From: CAYILR01 sp964364175
GTDB taxonomy: Bacteria > Bdellovibrionota > UBA1018
Length of the DNA: 33,726 nt
NCBI GenBank assembly: GCA_964364175.1
Contig: CAYILR010000045.1
Span: 1 to 33,726, forward strand
Reading direction: 5' to 3'
This document shows, in pieces, positions 1 through 7,083 of this stretch; position 1 is the first letter of the stretch, and every line of letters starts with the position of its first letter. The notes under the pieces were generated by a model. That model did no database searches. It was not told the origin of the DNA and saw only the letters and a list, made by a program, of their open reading frames with translations. The position numbers and the translations under genes are program-made.

Positions 1-53
1 AACGAGAATCGTGTTCAAGCTTGTTAACTCAAGGTTGAAGGAACGAATGCCTA

Positions 54-182
54 GTGCGCGCCTTTGCCGACGAGATCGCTCGTATACGAGCCGAAGACGG
101 CGGAGAACAAGAAGCTCCTGCGTCGACGTCGACGTCGAAAAGAACAGCAGGACACAGACAACAAGTCCCGTGTCGTCAGTGA
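54..182 (+). CDS. possible small ORF, 42 aa (doubtful)
   Basis: A GTG-started frame begins FADEIARIRAED and then becomes Ser/Thr/Lys-rich. It has the acidic/basic balance of real coding DNA, whereas the overlapping ATG frame (47-205) gives an Arg-run protein typical of an out-of-frame reading. However, the best ribosome-binding-like sequence (GAAGGA near 37-42) is better spaced for the ATG at 47 than for this GTG. An in-frame stop lies at 36-38, so this is not simply the tail of an upstream gene, unless a frameshift is present. Bases 1-27 may be the last codons of another gene (frame 1, TAA at 25-27). No function can be given. Confidence 0.25.
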   Translation: MRAFADEIARIRAEDGGEQEAPASTSTSKRTAGHRQQVPCRQ

Positions 183-224
183 CGATGCCACCTGAAAGGA
201 TTTGAGGCGTGTTCTGGTCGTGCT

Positions 225-251
225 ACTCACCCTGTGAACAGGTAGGTGAGT
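225..251 (+). promoter_or_regulatory. hairpin sequestering the ArdA ribosome binding site
   Basis: ACTCACC (225-231) pairs perfectly with GGTGAGT (245-251). Inside this, CTGT (232-235) can pair with ACAG (238-241). The purine-rich stretch AGGTAGGTGAG that must serve as ribosome binding site for the ATG at 254 lies in the 3' arm. In the folded RNA, initiation of the antirestriction gene should be reduced. Translational control by such hairpins is known in phages (for example the early transcripts of the T4 lysozyme gene). Its use here is inferred. Confidence 0.5.
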
Positions 252-253
252 CC

Positions 254-835
254 ATGACCAAAGACCGCGTTGTCAAGGCCCTGAAGGCCGCAGCCCAGGC
301 CCTGGACCCTCCTACGAGGGCTTCCAAGGGCAAGCCCGTGAAGGCCGCTTCCAGCCCCCAGATCTTCATCGGCCTCGTCCTGGCCCCCGCGCTCGGGGAG
401 TGGATCGAGCCGTCGTCCGACGAGGACGAGCTTCAAGAGCAGGTCGACACCGTCGTCGCCAAAGCCAAGAAGCAGGAGCCCAGCGCCGAAGAGTGGATGG
501 TCTCGGACTACGACGAGTTCCCGAACCTGGGCGAGTACCCCGGCGTGGAAACCATCGCCAAGGTCGCCAAGCTTCTCGAAGACCACGAAGCCGAGATCGT
601 CCAGGCCGCCTTCGAGGAGAGCCACGACGCCGACGACGCCGAGAAGATGCTGGAGAACGGCTACTCCATCTACGACTCCGAGGCGGAGTACGGGCAGCAG
701 CTTGTCGATGACCTCGGCCAGGAGAACATCAAGAACATCGAGTGGTACATCGACATGGACATGCTCGCGCGTGACCTGATGATGGAAAACGACATCTACT
801 ATGTGAACGGCGCTCCGTTCGTCTTCCACCACTGA
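254..835 (+). CDS. ardA: ArdA-like antirestriction protein with an N-terminal helix tag
   Basis: This 193 aa protein has an ArdA-type C-terminal two-thirds: EEWMVSDYDEFPNLGEY, then an acidic helical segment (EKMLENGY, IYDSEAEYGQQLVDD) and the terminal YIDMDMLARDLMMENDIYYV block typical of the family. ArdA proteins are acidic DNA mimics that block type I restriction-modification enzymes, so it should protect incoming phage DNA. About 33 extra N-terminal residues precede the domain, carrying the amphipathic stretch RVVKALKAAAQAL, which also occurs in other proteins of this window. I chose the ATG at 254 because it follows AGGTAGGTGAG and because the codons before it (from 209) are not protein-like. 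It is the first gene of a four-gene operon, with its start inside an RNA hairpin. The family call is from visible motifs only. Confidence 0.82.
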   Translation: MTKDRVVKALKAAAQALDPPTRASKGKPVKAASSPQIFIGLVLAPALGEWIEPSSDEDELQEQVDTVVAKAKKQEPSAEEWMVSDYDEFPNLGEYPGVETIAKVAKLLEDHEAEIVQAAFEESHDADDAEKMLENGYSIYDSEAEYGQQLVDDLGQENIKNIEWYIDMDMLARDLMMENDIYYVNGAPFVFHH

Positions 836-843
836 GGTTCATC

Positions 844-1359
844 ATGGCACGCAACACACCGGTCATCAGCGTCAAGGCTGGGGACAAGAAGTTCGACCTG
901 TCCTTGGACGGCTCGGTCGAGTCTCAACTGAGCGACGAGCTTGGTGAAGACATCGCCCCAAGCGACTCCGACGTGAAGCTCGAAGTGATCGACTTCGGCG
1001 ATCTCGACTCCAACGCGATGGAGAGCTTCGATTGGACCATCAAGAACACCATCGCGCTCGGTGAGGTGATGGACGACCACGGCGACCCAGACCAGGTGCA
1101 GGCGGCGTGGATGCGCGTCAACGACGTGCAATCCAAGCCTGATGTCGAGGACATCAAGGACGCCCTGGAGAACCTGCACTGGTCCGGCTCGGTGCGCGAG
1201 GACGAGAAGGACTACGCCCAATACCTCATCGACGAGGAGTTGTTGACCGCCAAGTCGTTGGTGGCCTACTTCGACGCCGAGAAGTTCGGCTCTGACGCGC
1301 TCATGGACTCGCGCACCACCGTCTTGAAGGACGGCCGCATCATCGTCTGGAACGAGTGA
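844..1359 (+). CDS. diverged second ArdA-like protein
   Basis: This 171 aa acidic protein starts 8 nt after ardA behind GAGGT. Its C-terminal half follows the same plan as the upstream protein: a helical segment (DVEDIKDALENLHWSG), then DEKDYAQYLIDEELL, then YFDAEKFGSDALM and a short final strand (GRIIVWNE). These match the EYGQQLVDDLG / YIDMDMLARDLM / IYYVNG pattern of ArdA in order and spacing. The N-terminal 60 residues are not recognisable and the helix tag of the neighbour is absent. A diverged DNA-mimic paralogue, perhaps against a different restriction family, is the best reading. Two acidic paralogues side by side fit an anti-defence operon. The function is inferred, and identity to the neighbour is low by eye. 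Confidence 0.6.
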   Translation: MARNTPVISVKAGDKKFDLSLDGSVESQLSDELGEDIAPSDSDVKLEVIDFGDLDSNAMESFDWTIKNTIALGEVMDDHGDPDQVQAAWMRVNDVQSKPDVEDIKDALENLHWSGSVREDEKDYAQYLIDEELLTAKSLVAYFDAEKFGSDALMDSRTTVLKDGRIIVWNE

Positions 1360-1362
1360 AGC

Positions 1363-1698
1363 ATGAACAAGAATCAAATTGCCATCACCCTTCGTGCTGC
1401 TGCTCGGAAGCTGGAGGCCGCCGGGAAGCCCCCGCCCGACGTTGATGCCATCGTCGAGAAGCTCGCCGAGATGACGGACCGGAACTACCACACGGAAGCC
1501 GTCATCGAGCTTGCGAAGTGGTTGGGCAGCAAGAGGGCGCTAAAAGCCACCAAAGGCGTCCAGATGATCCACGATGCCATGGGTTCCATGCCTTCCGAGG
1601 TGAGCCAGTTCCGGTTCTGGCTTCTCAAGAGCCTCTGGGAAGAAGCCGAGAAGAAGTACGGCAAGGACGTTGCCGACCAGATCAAGATGGCGTTCTGA
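1363..1698 (+). CDS. small helical protein with N-terminal helix tag, unknown function
   Basis: A 111 aa, mostly alpha-helical protein starting MNKNQIAITLRAAARKLEAAG, almost the same opening as the protein at 26458-26733 (RKTVATSLRAAATKLSAAN). The rest, including ELAKWLGSKRALKATKG and a basic C-terminus, matches no family I recognise. It follows the ArdA-like genes with a 3 nt gap, and its TGA shares a base with the ATG of the next gene, so it is translationally coupled. I infer a virion-internal or co-injected protein only from the shared opening and operon context. Confidence 0.75.
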   Translation: MNKNQIAITLRAAARKLEAAGKPPPDVDAIVEKLAEMTDRNYHTEAVIELAKWLGSKRALKATKGVQMIHDAMGSMPSEVSQFRFWLLKSLWEEAEKKYGKDVADQIKMAF

Positions 1699-2087
1699 TG
1701 CGCAACCTAGCCGCCGAGGCCATGTCTCGCCTCAAGCTCCTGACTCGCGTCCAGGCCGCTGTCGAGGAAACCGTCGAACTTCTGACCGCCTCCGACGTCC
1801 TCCTCGACGCGGACAAGGCGCGGGCGAACAAGATCTTGCGCCGCGCTATCAACCTCGCCAAGAACCCAATGGCCAAGGAGTGGCTCCGGGATGGCAAAGC
1901 GTCTGGCACCTGGATCCGGACCGCAGCAGACCTCCTGGAACGCTCTGCGGCCAAGGCTGCTGAGCTTGGGCTGTCTGAGGCCGACGTCGATGACCAGGTG
2001 GCCTCCATGCTCGCCTGGATGGCTCTGTCCGCTATCCTGCGCGACGCGAAGAAAGGCGACGGGCTCCTGACCGCCGCTGAAGGCTGA
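1698..2087 (+). CDS. helical protein of unknown function, 129 aa
   Basis: The start is fixed by the TGATG junction with the previous gene. The protein is Ala/Leu/Glu/Lys-rich and probably almost entirely helical (VQAAVEETVELL, ANKILRRAINLAKN, AADLLERSAAKAAELG, VDDQVASMLAWMALSAILRDAKK). There is no signal peptide, no Cys cluster and no recognised motif. It is the last gene of the ArdA operon. A small stem (AAGGCT/AGCCTT, 2080-2094) overlaps the stop but has no U-run. Confidence 0.75.
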   Translation: MRNLAAEAMSRLKLLTRVQAAVEETVELLTASDVLLDADKARANKILRRAINLAKNPMAKEWLRDGKASGTWIRTAADLLERSAAKAAELGLSEADVDDQVASMLAWMALSAILRDAKKGDGLLTAAEG

Positions 2088-2103
2088 AAGCCTTGTACCA
2101 TGG

Positions 2104-2132
2104 TTGACATGGTGTAACCTTGTGGTTACGAT
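2104..2132 (+). promoter_or_regulatory. sigma70-like promoter with internal inverted repeat (operator candidate)
   Basis: TTGACA at 2104-2109 (perfect -35), 17 nt spacer, TACGAT at 2127-2132 (4 of 6). GTAACC (2114-2119) and GGTTAC (2124-2129) form a perfect 6-bp inverted repeat around TTGT, overlapping the spacer and the -10 box, where a repressor would block polymerase. The palindrome ACCATGGT (2098-2105) overlaps the -35. Predicted transcription start is near 2139, close to the first ATG of the next gene. Confidence 0.6.
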
Positions 2133-2138
2133 GGCAAC

Positions 2139-2657
2139 ATGCCAACCGAAATCGTGGCAATGGCCACCATCCTCGACGGGGTAGCGAAGCTTGACTGGGG
2201 CTTCTACTCACGCGAGGAGGACCGGATGCACCTCCAGGTGGTGGGGCCACGCGGTTCCCCAAACTACAAGGTGTTCTTGGAACGAGAGGGCAAACGGGTG
2301 TTCGAGCCGGCTAAGGACCGGGAGCCCCCTCCCATCGTAGACAAGGCGCTGCGCAAAGCGCTGGCTCGCGACCTACACATCGTTGAAGCCGAATGGTTGG
2401 ACCGGCTCATCAAGACAAAGAAAATCTTGGTGAAGCTCCACCCAGCCACGGAAACGGCGACCGTGGACGTCTATCCTGGGACGCGAGACAAGATCCACCG
2501 CACAATCATCCTGGCCACGCACGCCACAGTTGATGAATACGACTCGGCGGAGAAGTGGCGACTGGATGGGGACTTGTCGGCGCTAGTTCTCAACGCCGAC
2601 AAGGACAAGCGCAAGCAGGTCTACATTTACTTGCCGGATGTGATTTGGGGTGGCTGA
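2139..2657 (+). CDS. hypothetical protein, 172 aa, own promoter
   Basis: I recognise no family. The protein has beta-rich segments (MHLQVVG, NYKVFLEREGKRVFEPA, TATVDVYPG, RTIILATHATVDEY, KQVYIYLPDVIWGG) and a central Lys/Arg-rich helical part. The start is uncertain. ATG 2139 would be leaderless or nearly so given the promoter at 2104-2132. ATG 2160 is also possible. ATG 2226 has a strong GAGGAGG (2214-2220) in front, but the residues before it (DGVAKLDWGFYSREEDR) look coding. It is the last rightward gene before the leftward tail block, and its stop is 7 nt from the stop of the convergent gene. Confidence 0.65.
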   Translation: MPTEIVAMATILDGVAKLDWGFYSREEDRMHLQVVGPRGSPNYKVFLEREGKRVFEPAKDREPPPIVDKALRKALARDLHIVEAEWLDRLIKTKKILVKLHPATETATVDVYPGTRDKIHRTIILATHATVDEYDSAEKWRLDGDLSALVLNADKDKRKQVYIYLPDVIWGG

Positions 2658-2664
2658 GCCGGCC

Positions 2665-3060
2665 TCAGTTCACGTCGTAGGAAGTCTTCGGCTTGTCTGG
2701 GTGGTGCCGCTCCACCATCTGTTCGACGTGCCTGTCCAACAGCGGCGCCAACACGGGATGCGTGGTGACGACAACACAAGCGGCGTTCTCGGCGTCGTCG
2801 GAGAACGTGACCTTGGCGCGATAGAGGGCCAAGTCCTGGCGGTCCATCGAATCAATCAGGAGTTGAAGCCCCAAAGACTCCATCGCGTTCAAGAACGCTT
2901 GATGTTCTGCCTCGTCCATAATTCCCTTGTCAAGGGCGAGGCGTGCAGACAGCAAAGCCTCCTCGACCATCTCTATCCGGTTACTCTTGACTTCTTGGTC
3001 TGTGAGCGCACCTACGAGACGTTCCAGGGCTTTGCGTAGCAGGCCATCAGAACCATTCAA
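2665..3060 (-). CDS. hypothetical protein, 131 aa, TTG start
   Basis: Reading begins at TTG (3058-3060), which overlaps the TGA of the upstream gene as TTGA, the same arrangement as at 9061-9064. The protein has helical heptad-like segments (GLLRKALERLVGALTDQEV, MVEEALLSARLALDKG) and then VTFSDDAENAACVVVTTHPVLAPLLDRHVEQMVERHHPDK. There is no recognised domain. It is the terminal gene of the leftward block and probably co-translated with the HNH/RHH protein. The open frame extends upstream of the TTG, but the residues there are Arg-rich and clearly out of frame. Confidence 0.6.
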   Translation of the reverse strand: MNGSDGLLRKALERLVGALTDQEVKSNRIEMVEEALLSARLALDKGIMDEAEHQAFLNAMESLGLQLLIDSMDRQDLALYRAKVTFSDDAENAACVVVTTHPVLAPLLDRHVEQMVERHHPDKPKTSYDVN

Positions 3061-3539
3061 CCCTTTGTTGCCTTTCGCAGAAGCTCGGCTGCGTACTTGC
3101 TGGCTGACATTTTGTGTTCGCTCGCCGCTTCCTTGATCGCCGCCCACACGTCGATGTCGATCTTGATGCTCACAGTCTGCTGGGTCTTGTGTAGGGCGAA
3201 CGACTCGCCTACTTCCCGTTCTGCTTCTGCCGCTTCGTTCGCTAGAGTCCATAGGTTCCCACGGGCCTTTGCGTTCTGAGAGAAGATCGAGGTGCAGAGG
3301 TCGTAGGCCGAGGCCGTGTTGCCTTTGACCAGGAACCCCTGCAATCGGTGCAACCTCGCGTGGCACGAGGCGCACAACCAAACCCGGTTGGCTTGATCAT
3401 CCGTACCACCGAAAGCTTGAGGCTTTCGGTGATGGTCTTGTGCGGTGGCGAGGGGCTCCAGTACCCCGCAGACAAAGCACGGGACCTTGACTTCCTGGCG
3501 CAATGCCCGTTGCTTGCGAGCATCGGTAGGCAGCGCCAC
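3057..3539 (-). CDS. HNH-type zinc nuclease fold fused to a ribbon-helix-helix domain
   Basis: This 160 aa protein has two parts. Residues 20-65 carry C21-x2-C24, D35-H36-H37, N51, C56-x2-C59-H60 and H64, the zinc-binding and catalytic layout of HNH endonucleases (HH-RKPQAFGG-D-N-LC-CH). Residues about 115-158 (QTVSIKIDIDVWAAIKEAASEHK then MSASKYAAELLRKA) read as one strand and two helices, like Arc/CopG ribbon-helix-helix DNA-binding domains. The linker is helical and acidic. It may nick or cut DNA at sites chosen by the RHH dimer, or autoregulate. It uses a GTG start behind GGTGAG that overlaps the upstream stop. It is probably a free-standing phage HNH rather than an intron enzyme, since no interrupted gene lies beside it. 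Confidence 0.8.
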   Translation of the reverse strand: MALPTDARKQRALRQEVKVPCFVCGVLEPLATAQDHHRKPQAFGGTDDQANRVWLCASCHARLHRLQGFLVKGNTASAYDLCTSIFSQNAKARGNLWTLANEAAEAEREVGESFALHKTQQTVSIKIDIDVWAAIKEAASEHKMSASKYAAELLRKATKG

Positions 3540-3546
3540 CGGTTAC

Positions 3547-3939
3547 TCACCAGCCCTTGGCCGGCTTCTGCTTCTTTGTCTTCTTCTTTGCGACATCGTC
3601 CTCAGCGACTTCTCCAGCGACTTCTTCAGTTACAGCCTCTTTGGTCACAGAAGATTCAGGTGCCGATGCCGATGCCGGCGGCTCAGACTCGCCCTTAGGC
3701 GGCTCCGGCTCCGGCGAAGCAGCCTGGGCTGGAGCGGCCGGTACCACTGGTGCTTCCTCGACCACCAAGGCCAGCATCTTGGCCTGGAGGAGGCGCTGGA
3801 CAGCCGGGCTCGTCTGGACCGCCTTCCAATCCTGCTCCTTGAGCACCGCGACAACGCTCTTGCCTCCAGTGAGGGTCAGATTGAGAGGTGACGGCACCAC
3901 CAGTAGGTTCGAGGACAAGTTGGCGACTCTGATCTTCAT
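3547..3939 (-). CDS. small structural-type protein with disordered charged tail
   Basis: This 130 aa protein is in two halves. Residues 1-62 (KIRVANLSSNLLVVPSPLN, then TSPAVQRLLQAKMLALVVEE) form a beta-rich domain that aligns with the first 60 residues of the protein at 16346-17179, whose opening is VLINDSHSLVHLPDPLN with TPAMQALLRKGLLRMIVTVE. Residues 63-130 are Pro/Ala/Glu-rich and then Lys-rich (KKKTKKQKPAKGW), certainly disordered. Start ATG has AAAGGA upstream. The shared domain suggests a small virion attachment module. The exact role is unknown. Confidence 0.72.
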   Translation of the reverse strand: MKIRVANLSSNLLVVPSPLNLTLTGGKSVVAVLKEQDWKAVQTSPAVQRLLQAKMLALVVEEAPVVPAAPAQAASPEPEPPKGESEPPASASAPESSVTKEAVTEEVAGEVAEDDVAKKKTKKQKPAKGW

Positions 3940-3988
3940 GGAGGTAGTCCTTTCAGTAGAGGATGCTTTGTCGGTCCAGGGAATGCCG

Positions 3989-4270
3989 TTATTCCTTCAC
4001 CAAGGTCACGGTGAGATGCCCGGCTCTGACCGCGGCCAACAGAGACCGGCTCCTCTTCCACTCTGCTGCTGTGGCGGAGTCGAGGAGGTTCACGAGACGA
4101 GGTTCCGGGCGACCTGCCGAGGAGGGGATGAACACCGTGGTGAGTTTGCCCTCGTGACCGACGACCTGCACCTGAAGCTCACCCACAACGTTGGACTTGG
4201 CCATGAGGGCCTTGACCTTCGTCGCACCAGAGAGCGCTCGGCTCAGTTCTGATTTTGCTCGAACCGTCAT
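3989..4270 (-). CDS. hypothetical protein, 93 aa
   Basis: The opening is basic and helical (AKSELSRALSGATKVKALMAK), followed by beta-type stretches (GELQVQVVGHEGKLTTVFIP) and an end SRSLLAAVRAGHLTVTLVKE. That end resembles the final strand-helix-strand of the small domain at 3547-3939 (VQRLLQAKMLALVVEE), so it may be a distant relative. No good ribosome binding site precedes the ATG, so the start is less sure. It lies between the tape-measure gene and the disordered-tail protein and is probably a small tail component. This is inferred from position only. Confidence 0.65.
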   Translation of the reverse strand: MTVRAKSELSRALSGATKVKALMAKSNVVGELQVQVVGHEGKLTTVFIPSSAGRPEPRLVNLLDSATAAEWKRSRSLLAAVRAGHLTVTLVKE

Positions 4271-4315
4271 TGGAGGGGACCGTATCTCAAAAGTCTCTGG
4301 GAGTCGACAGCTACG

Positions 4316-6595
4316 TCACCGAATCGGTGGTTGTGGACCCATAACCACTGTAGTGTTCTTGATTCTGTTGCTCATCTTCACAGCTTCTCTCGCACGATTA
4401 GGATCTTTTCTTCTCACAAGGTCCTCTCCCGTCCCGTTCGCTCCGGTGCGGCTCTCAACGACTTCCTCCTCCCCCTCAAGAGATTGCTTAGCCTTTGCGC
4501 GCTCTCGCTTCCGAATCTTCGTCTCGGCCTCCGCCAACTGGAATACTTGAGTCCCTTTCTCAGCACCAAGCTCTTCGGTCAGTCCAGCCTTCATGCTTTC
4601 CGTGAGAGAGCCCACCTTGGCACGCAGACCTTTGTCCGCAGCGAACCTCTCCATCAACTCTTCGTTGGACATCGAAGTGGCAGCCATACCGATGTTGGTC
4701 TTGATCTTTCGGAGCAGGATGTCTTTGCCACCGGTGGTCTCTAGGGCTGTGCTTTCTGCTGCTGCGGCCTTCTTCCGGCCCGCTTCATCCCAACCTAACT
4801 TTTTCCCTATCCACTCGACGGCTGTACCAATGCCTTTCAATGTGGTGGTTAGCGCTGACAGCATGTCGGGGAGGACTTCAGACAATGTCACTAGGATCTT
4901 ATCGAGCAACAGGTTCGCGGCCTTCGCCGGGTCAAGCTGTTTCTCCGCCGCCTTGTCCACGGCGCTCTTGTAGGTCTCCCGGTCCTTGGCGCTTAGAGTT
5001 GGTAGGATTTTCGAGAGGTCTTCTCCGGCGCTGACCCGCGCCTGGATGTCCTTGAACACCTGAAGCTGGTCGAAGGTGAGCTTGCCCAATCGGGCCTCAA
5101 GCATGGGAAGCACAGTGCCGCTCTCAGCGGCACGCCGGATGCGCTCCTGGATGACCCGCTCATCGGTGGTGCCGCCAATCTCCTTCAGCATCTCGGCAGC
5201 CCGGTCTTGAGTGATGAAACCGCGGTCCAAATCCTCGGCGATCTTCGCTGCGTCCTTGGCGACCTGGGTCAATTCTCCAGTCGCGGTCTTCGATTGCATG
5301 GCGGCGGCCAGGTCTTCATTCACTTCCAACGTGGCGAAGCCCTCATCGTAGTTGTCCGTGAGTGCTCGGGTCAGGCCCTTGGCGGCTGCGATGTTACGCT
5401 CGTAGGTGAGGCCAAGCTTCTTGCCGATCTTGAGGTTGGTGCTGAAGCTCTTACCGAGAGCGATCTGGTTCACGTTCATACTCTCGATGCCCTCGGACAA
5501 CTCCTGTACGCCCTTGTAGAAGTCGTCCATCTGAACGACGTTCTCACCGCCCTCGAAACTAAGGGCTTGAGCCTGAAGGGCGAGGGCCTTCATTTCCATC
5601 GCGGCATCATGAAACGACATACCGGTCTGGTTCATGCGTTTGATAGCGTTGTCAGCGAGTTCGTCGATGGAGCCAAGGCCAATAAAGCGCATCTCCTCTA
5701 AAAGGGCAATGCTGTTCCCGACATCCTTGACCTCAGCCCCAGTCTGGGTCCAGATCTGGGTCATCACGGATTGGGTAGCCTCCAAGTCACCGTTGAACTT
5801 CAGTGTTGCTTCACCGGCCTTTACAAAAGCGTCCTTGACCTGGTCGACTTGGCCTGCGAGCCCGGTCTGGGACTTGATGCCGTAGTTGAGGAAACGCTGG
5901 GTGACCGCGATGGCGGCTTCACGGTTCTTGTTGGCAACAGCAGACCCAACCTTGAGTATAGCGCCAAGGACTGCGCCCCAAGGCGTCGCGCCGAGGGCAC
6001 CCATTGCCCCACCACCGAAACCGCTAGGACCAAGTCCTTGAGAACCAGGTAGGACGTCTGCGAACTTCTGCCCAGCAGCGCCAGCACCTTTGACGACCTT
6101 CGATTCACCAGTCGCTAGCCGCCCAGGCTTCAACTCGAAGCGCGCTGCCTCGACTGCGCGTTTGCCACGCTGCTTCATGGACTGGAACAGAGCCGTCTCA
6201 CCCTTGAGACGAGCCCGCGTGAGCTTGTTCTCCTCCTTGAGGAGCTTGTTGGATCTTGTGATCTCCTTGTTCAGTGCCTTCGCGGCCTTGGCTCCGGTGA
6301 CGTTCCCTTTCGCCACTTCCTCGGCGGTCTTGTTGACCCGCTCAAGAGCGTCATTCATGCTCTTGGTCTGGGCGGTTGCCTCGCGTGCCGAGATGGCACC
6401 GCGCCTGCGCGCCTTGTCGATGTCCTTGATGTTTTGCTTTAGCTGGGCTTCCAGCGCCCGAAGCGGAGCACCAACGCTCTTGGTGAAGACCTTGCCGAGC
6501 CCTTCGGCGGCCTTGCCCACGTCCTCCAAAGCATCAACAGCCGACCCGGCGGCTTCTGTCGACTTCCCACCAAGAAAGTCTGTTACCGACGGCAC
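4316..6595 (-). CDS. tail tape-measure-like protein
   Basis: A 759 aa protein with long coiled-coil segments at the start (KQNIKDIDKARRRGAISAREATAQTKSMNDALERVNK, residues about 50-95), a Gly/Ala-rich hydrophobic patch (FGGGAMGALGATPWGAVLGAILKVGSAVA, about 195-220) and a long helical middle. A second hydrophobic stretch (ILVTLSEVLPDMLSALTTTLKGIGTAVEWIGKKLGW) is followed by a charged coiled C-terminus. Together with the G/T-type chaperone pair directly upstream, this is the usual picture of a tape measure, which sets tail length and reaches the membrane at ejection. The start is GTG, with GAGGAG overlapping the upstream stop. It is short for a large phage, so it may be only one of the tape-measure or inner-core proteins. 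No lytic or peptidase domain was seen. Confidence 0.7.
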   Translation of the reverse strand: MPSVTDFLGGKSTEAAGSAVDALEDVGKAAEGLGKVFTKSVGAPLRALEAQLKQNIKDIDKARRRGAISAREATAQTKSMNDALERVNKTAEEVAKGNVTGAKAAKALNKEITRSNKLLKEENKLTRARLKGETALFQSMKQRGKRAVEAARFELKPGRLATGESKVVKGAGAAGQKFADVLPGSQGLGPSGFGGGAMGALGATPWGAVLGAILKVGSAVANKNREAAIAVTQRFLNYGIKSQTGLAGQVDQVKDAFVKAGEATLKFNGDLEATQSVMTQIWTQTGAEVKDVGNSIALLEEMRFIGLGSIDELADNAIKRMNQTGMSFHDAAMEMKALALQAQALSFEGGENVVQMDDFYKGVQELSEGIESMNVNQIALGKSFSTNLKIGKKLGLTYERNIAAAKGLTRALTDNYDEGFATLEVNEDLAAAMQSKTATGELTQVAKDAAKIAEDLDRGFITQDRAAEMLKEIGGTTDERVIQERIRRAAESGTVLPMLEARLGKLTFDQLQVFKDIQARVSAGEDLSKILPTLSAKDRETYKSAVDKAAEKQLDPAKAANLLLDKILVTLSEVLPDMLSALTTTLKGIGTAVEWIGKKLGWDEAGRKKAAAAESTALETTGGKDILLRKIKTNIGMAATSMSNEELMERFAADKGLRAKVGSLTESMKAGLTEELGAEKGTQVFQLAEAETKIRKRERAKAKQSLEGEEEVVESRTGANGTGEDLVRRKDPNRAREAVKMSNRIKNTTVVMGPQPPIR

Positions 6596-6601
6596 TCAGC
6601 A

Positions 6602-7018
6602 CTACTCCTCAGCAGGAGGTTCAGCAGATGGCGGCGTTGCTGCAACCATGCTGCCGATGCGCTTGTAGAACTCGCGCGCCTGCACTGGACTCAGAGTGCC
6701 GAGATCGACCACAGGACCACGTCCACTGATCCGTTGCGCCTCCAGCATCGCCTTGTATTTGCCCTTGTAGGAGTCGCTGATAGCCTTGAAGAATTCCGGC
6801 GCCACCGCCATCAGCATCGGAATCTTCACCTGCGACGGCAGCTTCTGCGGCTTGCCGTCCTTGCCGCCTCTGTCTGGCTCTATGCCGGCCAGCGTGGCGA
6901 TGTCCCAGGTGATGCCCATGCCGGCCTCGAAGCGGTCCCAGATCCGATCCTGTTCGGTCACAGCCACAGCTAGGAGTAGCTCGCGCTCATCCCGGCTGAG
7001 TGCCAGGGCCTCTTTCAA
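6602..7018 (-). CDS. tail assembly chaperone, T-type frame (probably made by -1 frameshift)
   Basis: From the TTG at 7016-7018 this gives 138 aa, but the frame is open back to 7117 and the extra codons read as good protein (LRAARRDAFISSAQVAFHYGGYS) leading directly into LKEALALSRDERELLLAVAVTEQDR. The pattern H-(W/Y)G-S-x-E-x-L-x-L-S-x-x-ER is what the T part of lambda-like G/GT chaperones looks like. There is no start codon in this frame between 7117 and 7018. This supports production as a fusion to the upstream gene by -1 slippage within 7087-7117. The tape-measure gene starts 6 nt after the stop, as expected. Alternatively it is a separate gene starting at the TTG. Confidence 0.72.
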   Translation of the reverse strand: MKEALALSRDERELLLAVAVTEQDRIWDRFEAGMGITWDIATLAGIEPDRGGKDGKPQKLPSQVKIPMLMAVAPEFFKAISDSYKGKYKAMLEAQRISGRGPVVDLGTLSPVQAREFYKRIGSMVAATPPSAEPPAEE

Positions 7019-7083
7019 AGAGTACCCGCCATAATGGAACGCGACCTGAGCCGACGAGATAAAGGCGTCTCGTCGCGCGGCCC

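Noticed and set aside
121..138. Short tandem repeat of CGTCGA
   Set aside because: Only about three copies and probably codon-level chance in a GC-rich stretch.
47..205. ATG-started ORF near the left edge with a fair ribosome binding site
   Set aside because: The protein would be a run of Arg and Ser, typical of a shifted frame. The alternative at 54-182 is kept only as doubtful.
2665..3381. Extended reading of the 131 aa gene up to 3381
   Set aside because: The added part is Arg/Gly-rich and overlaps the HNH/RHH protein in another frame. The TTG at 3058-3060 gives the coupled start.
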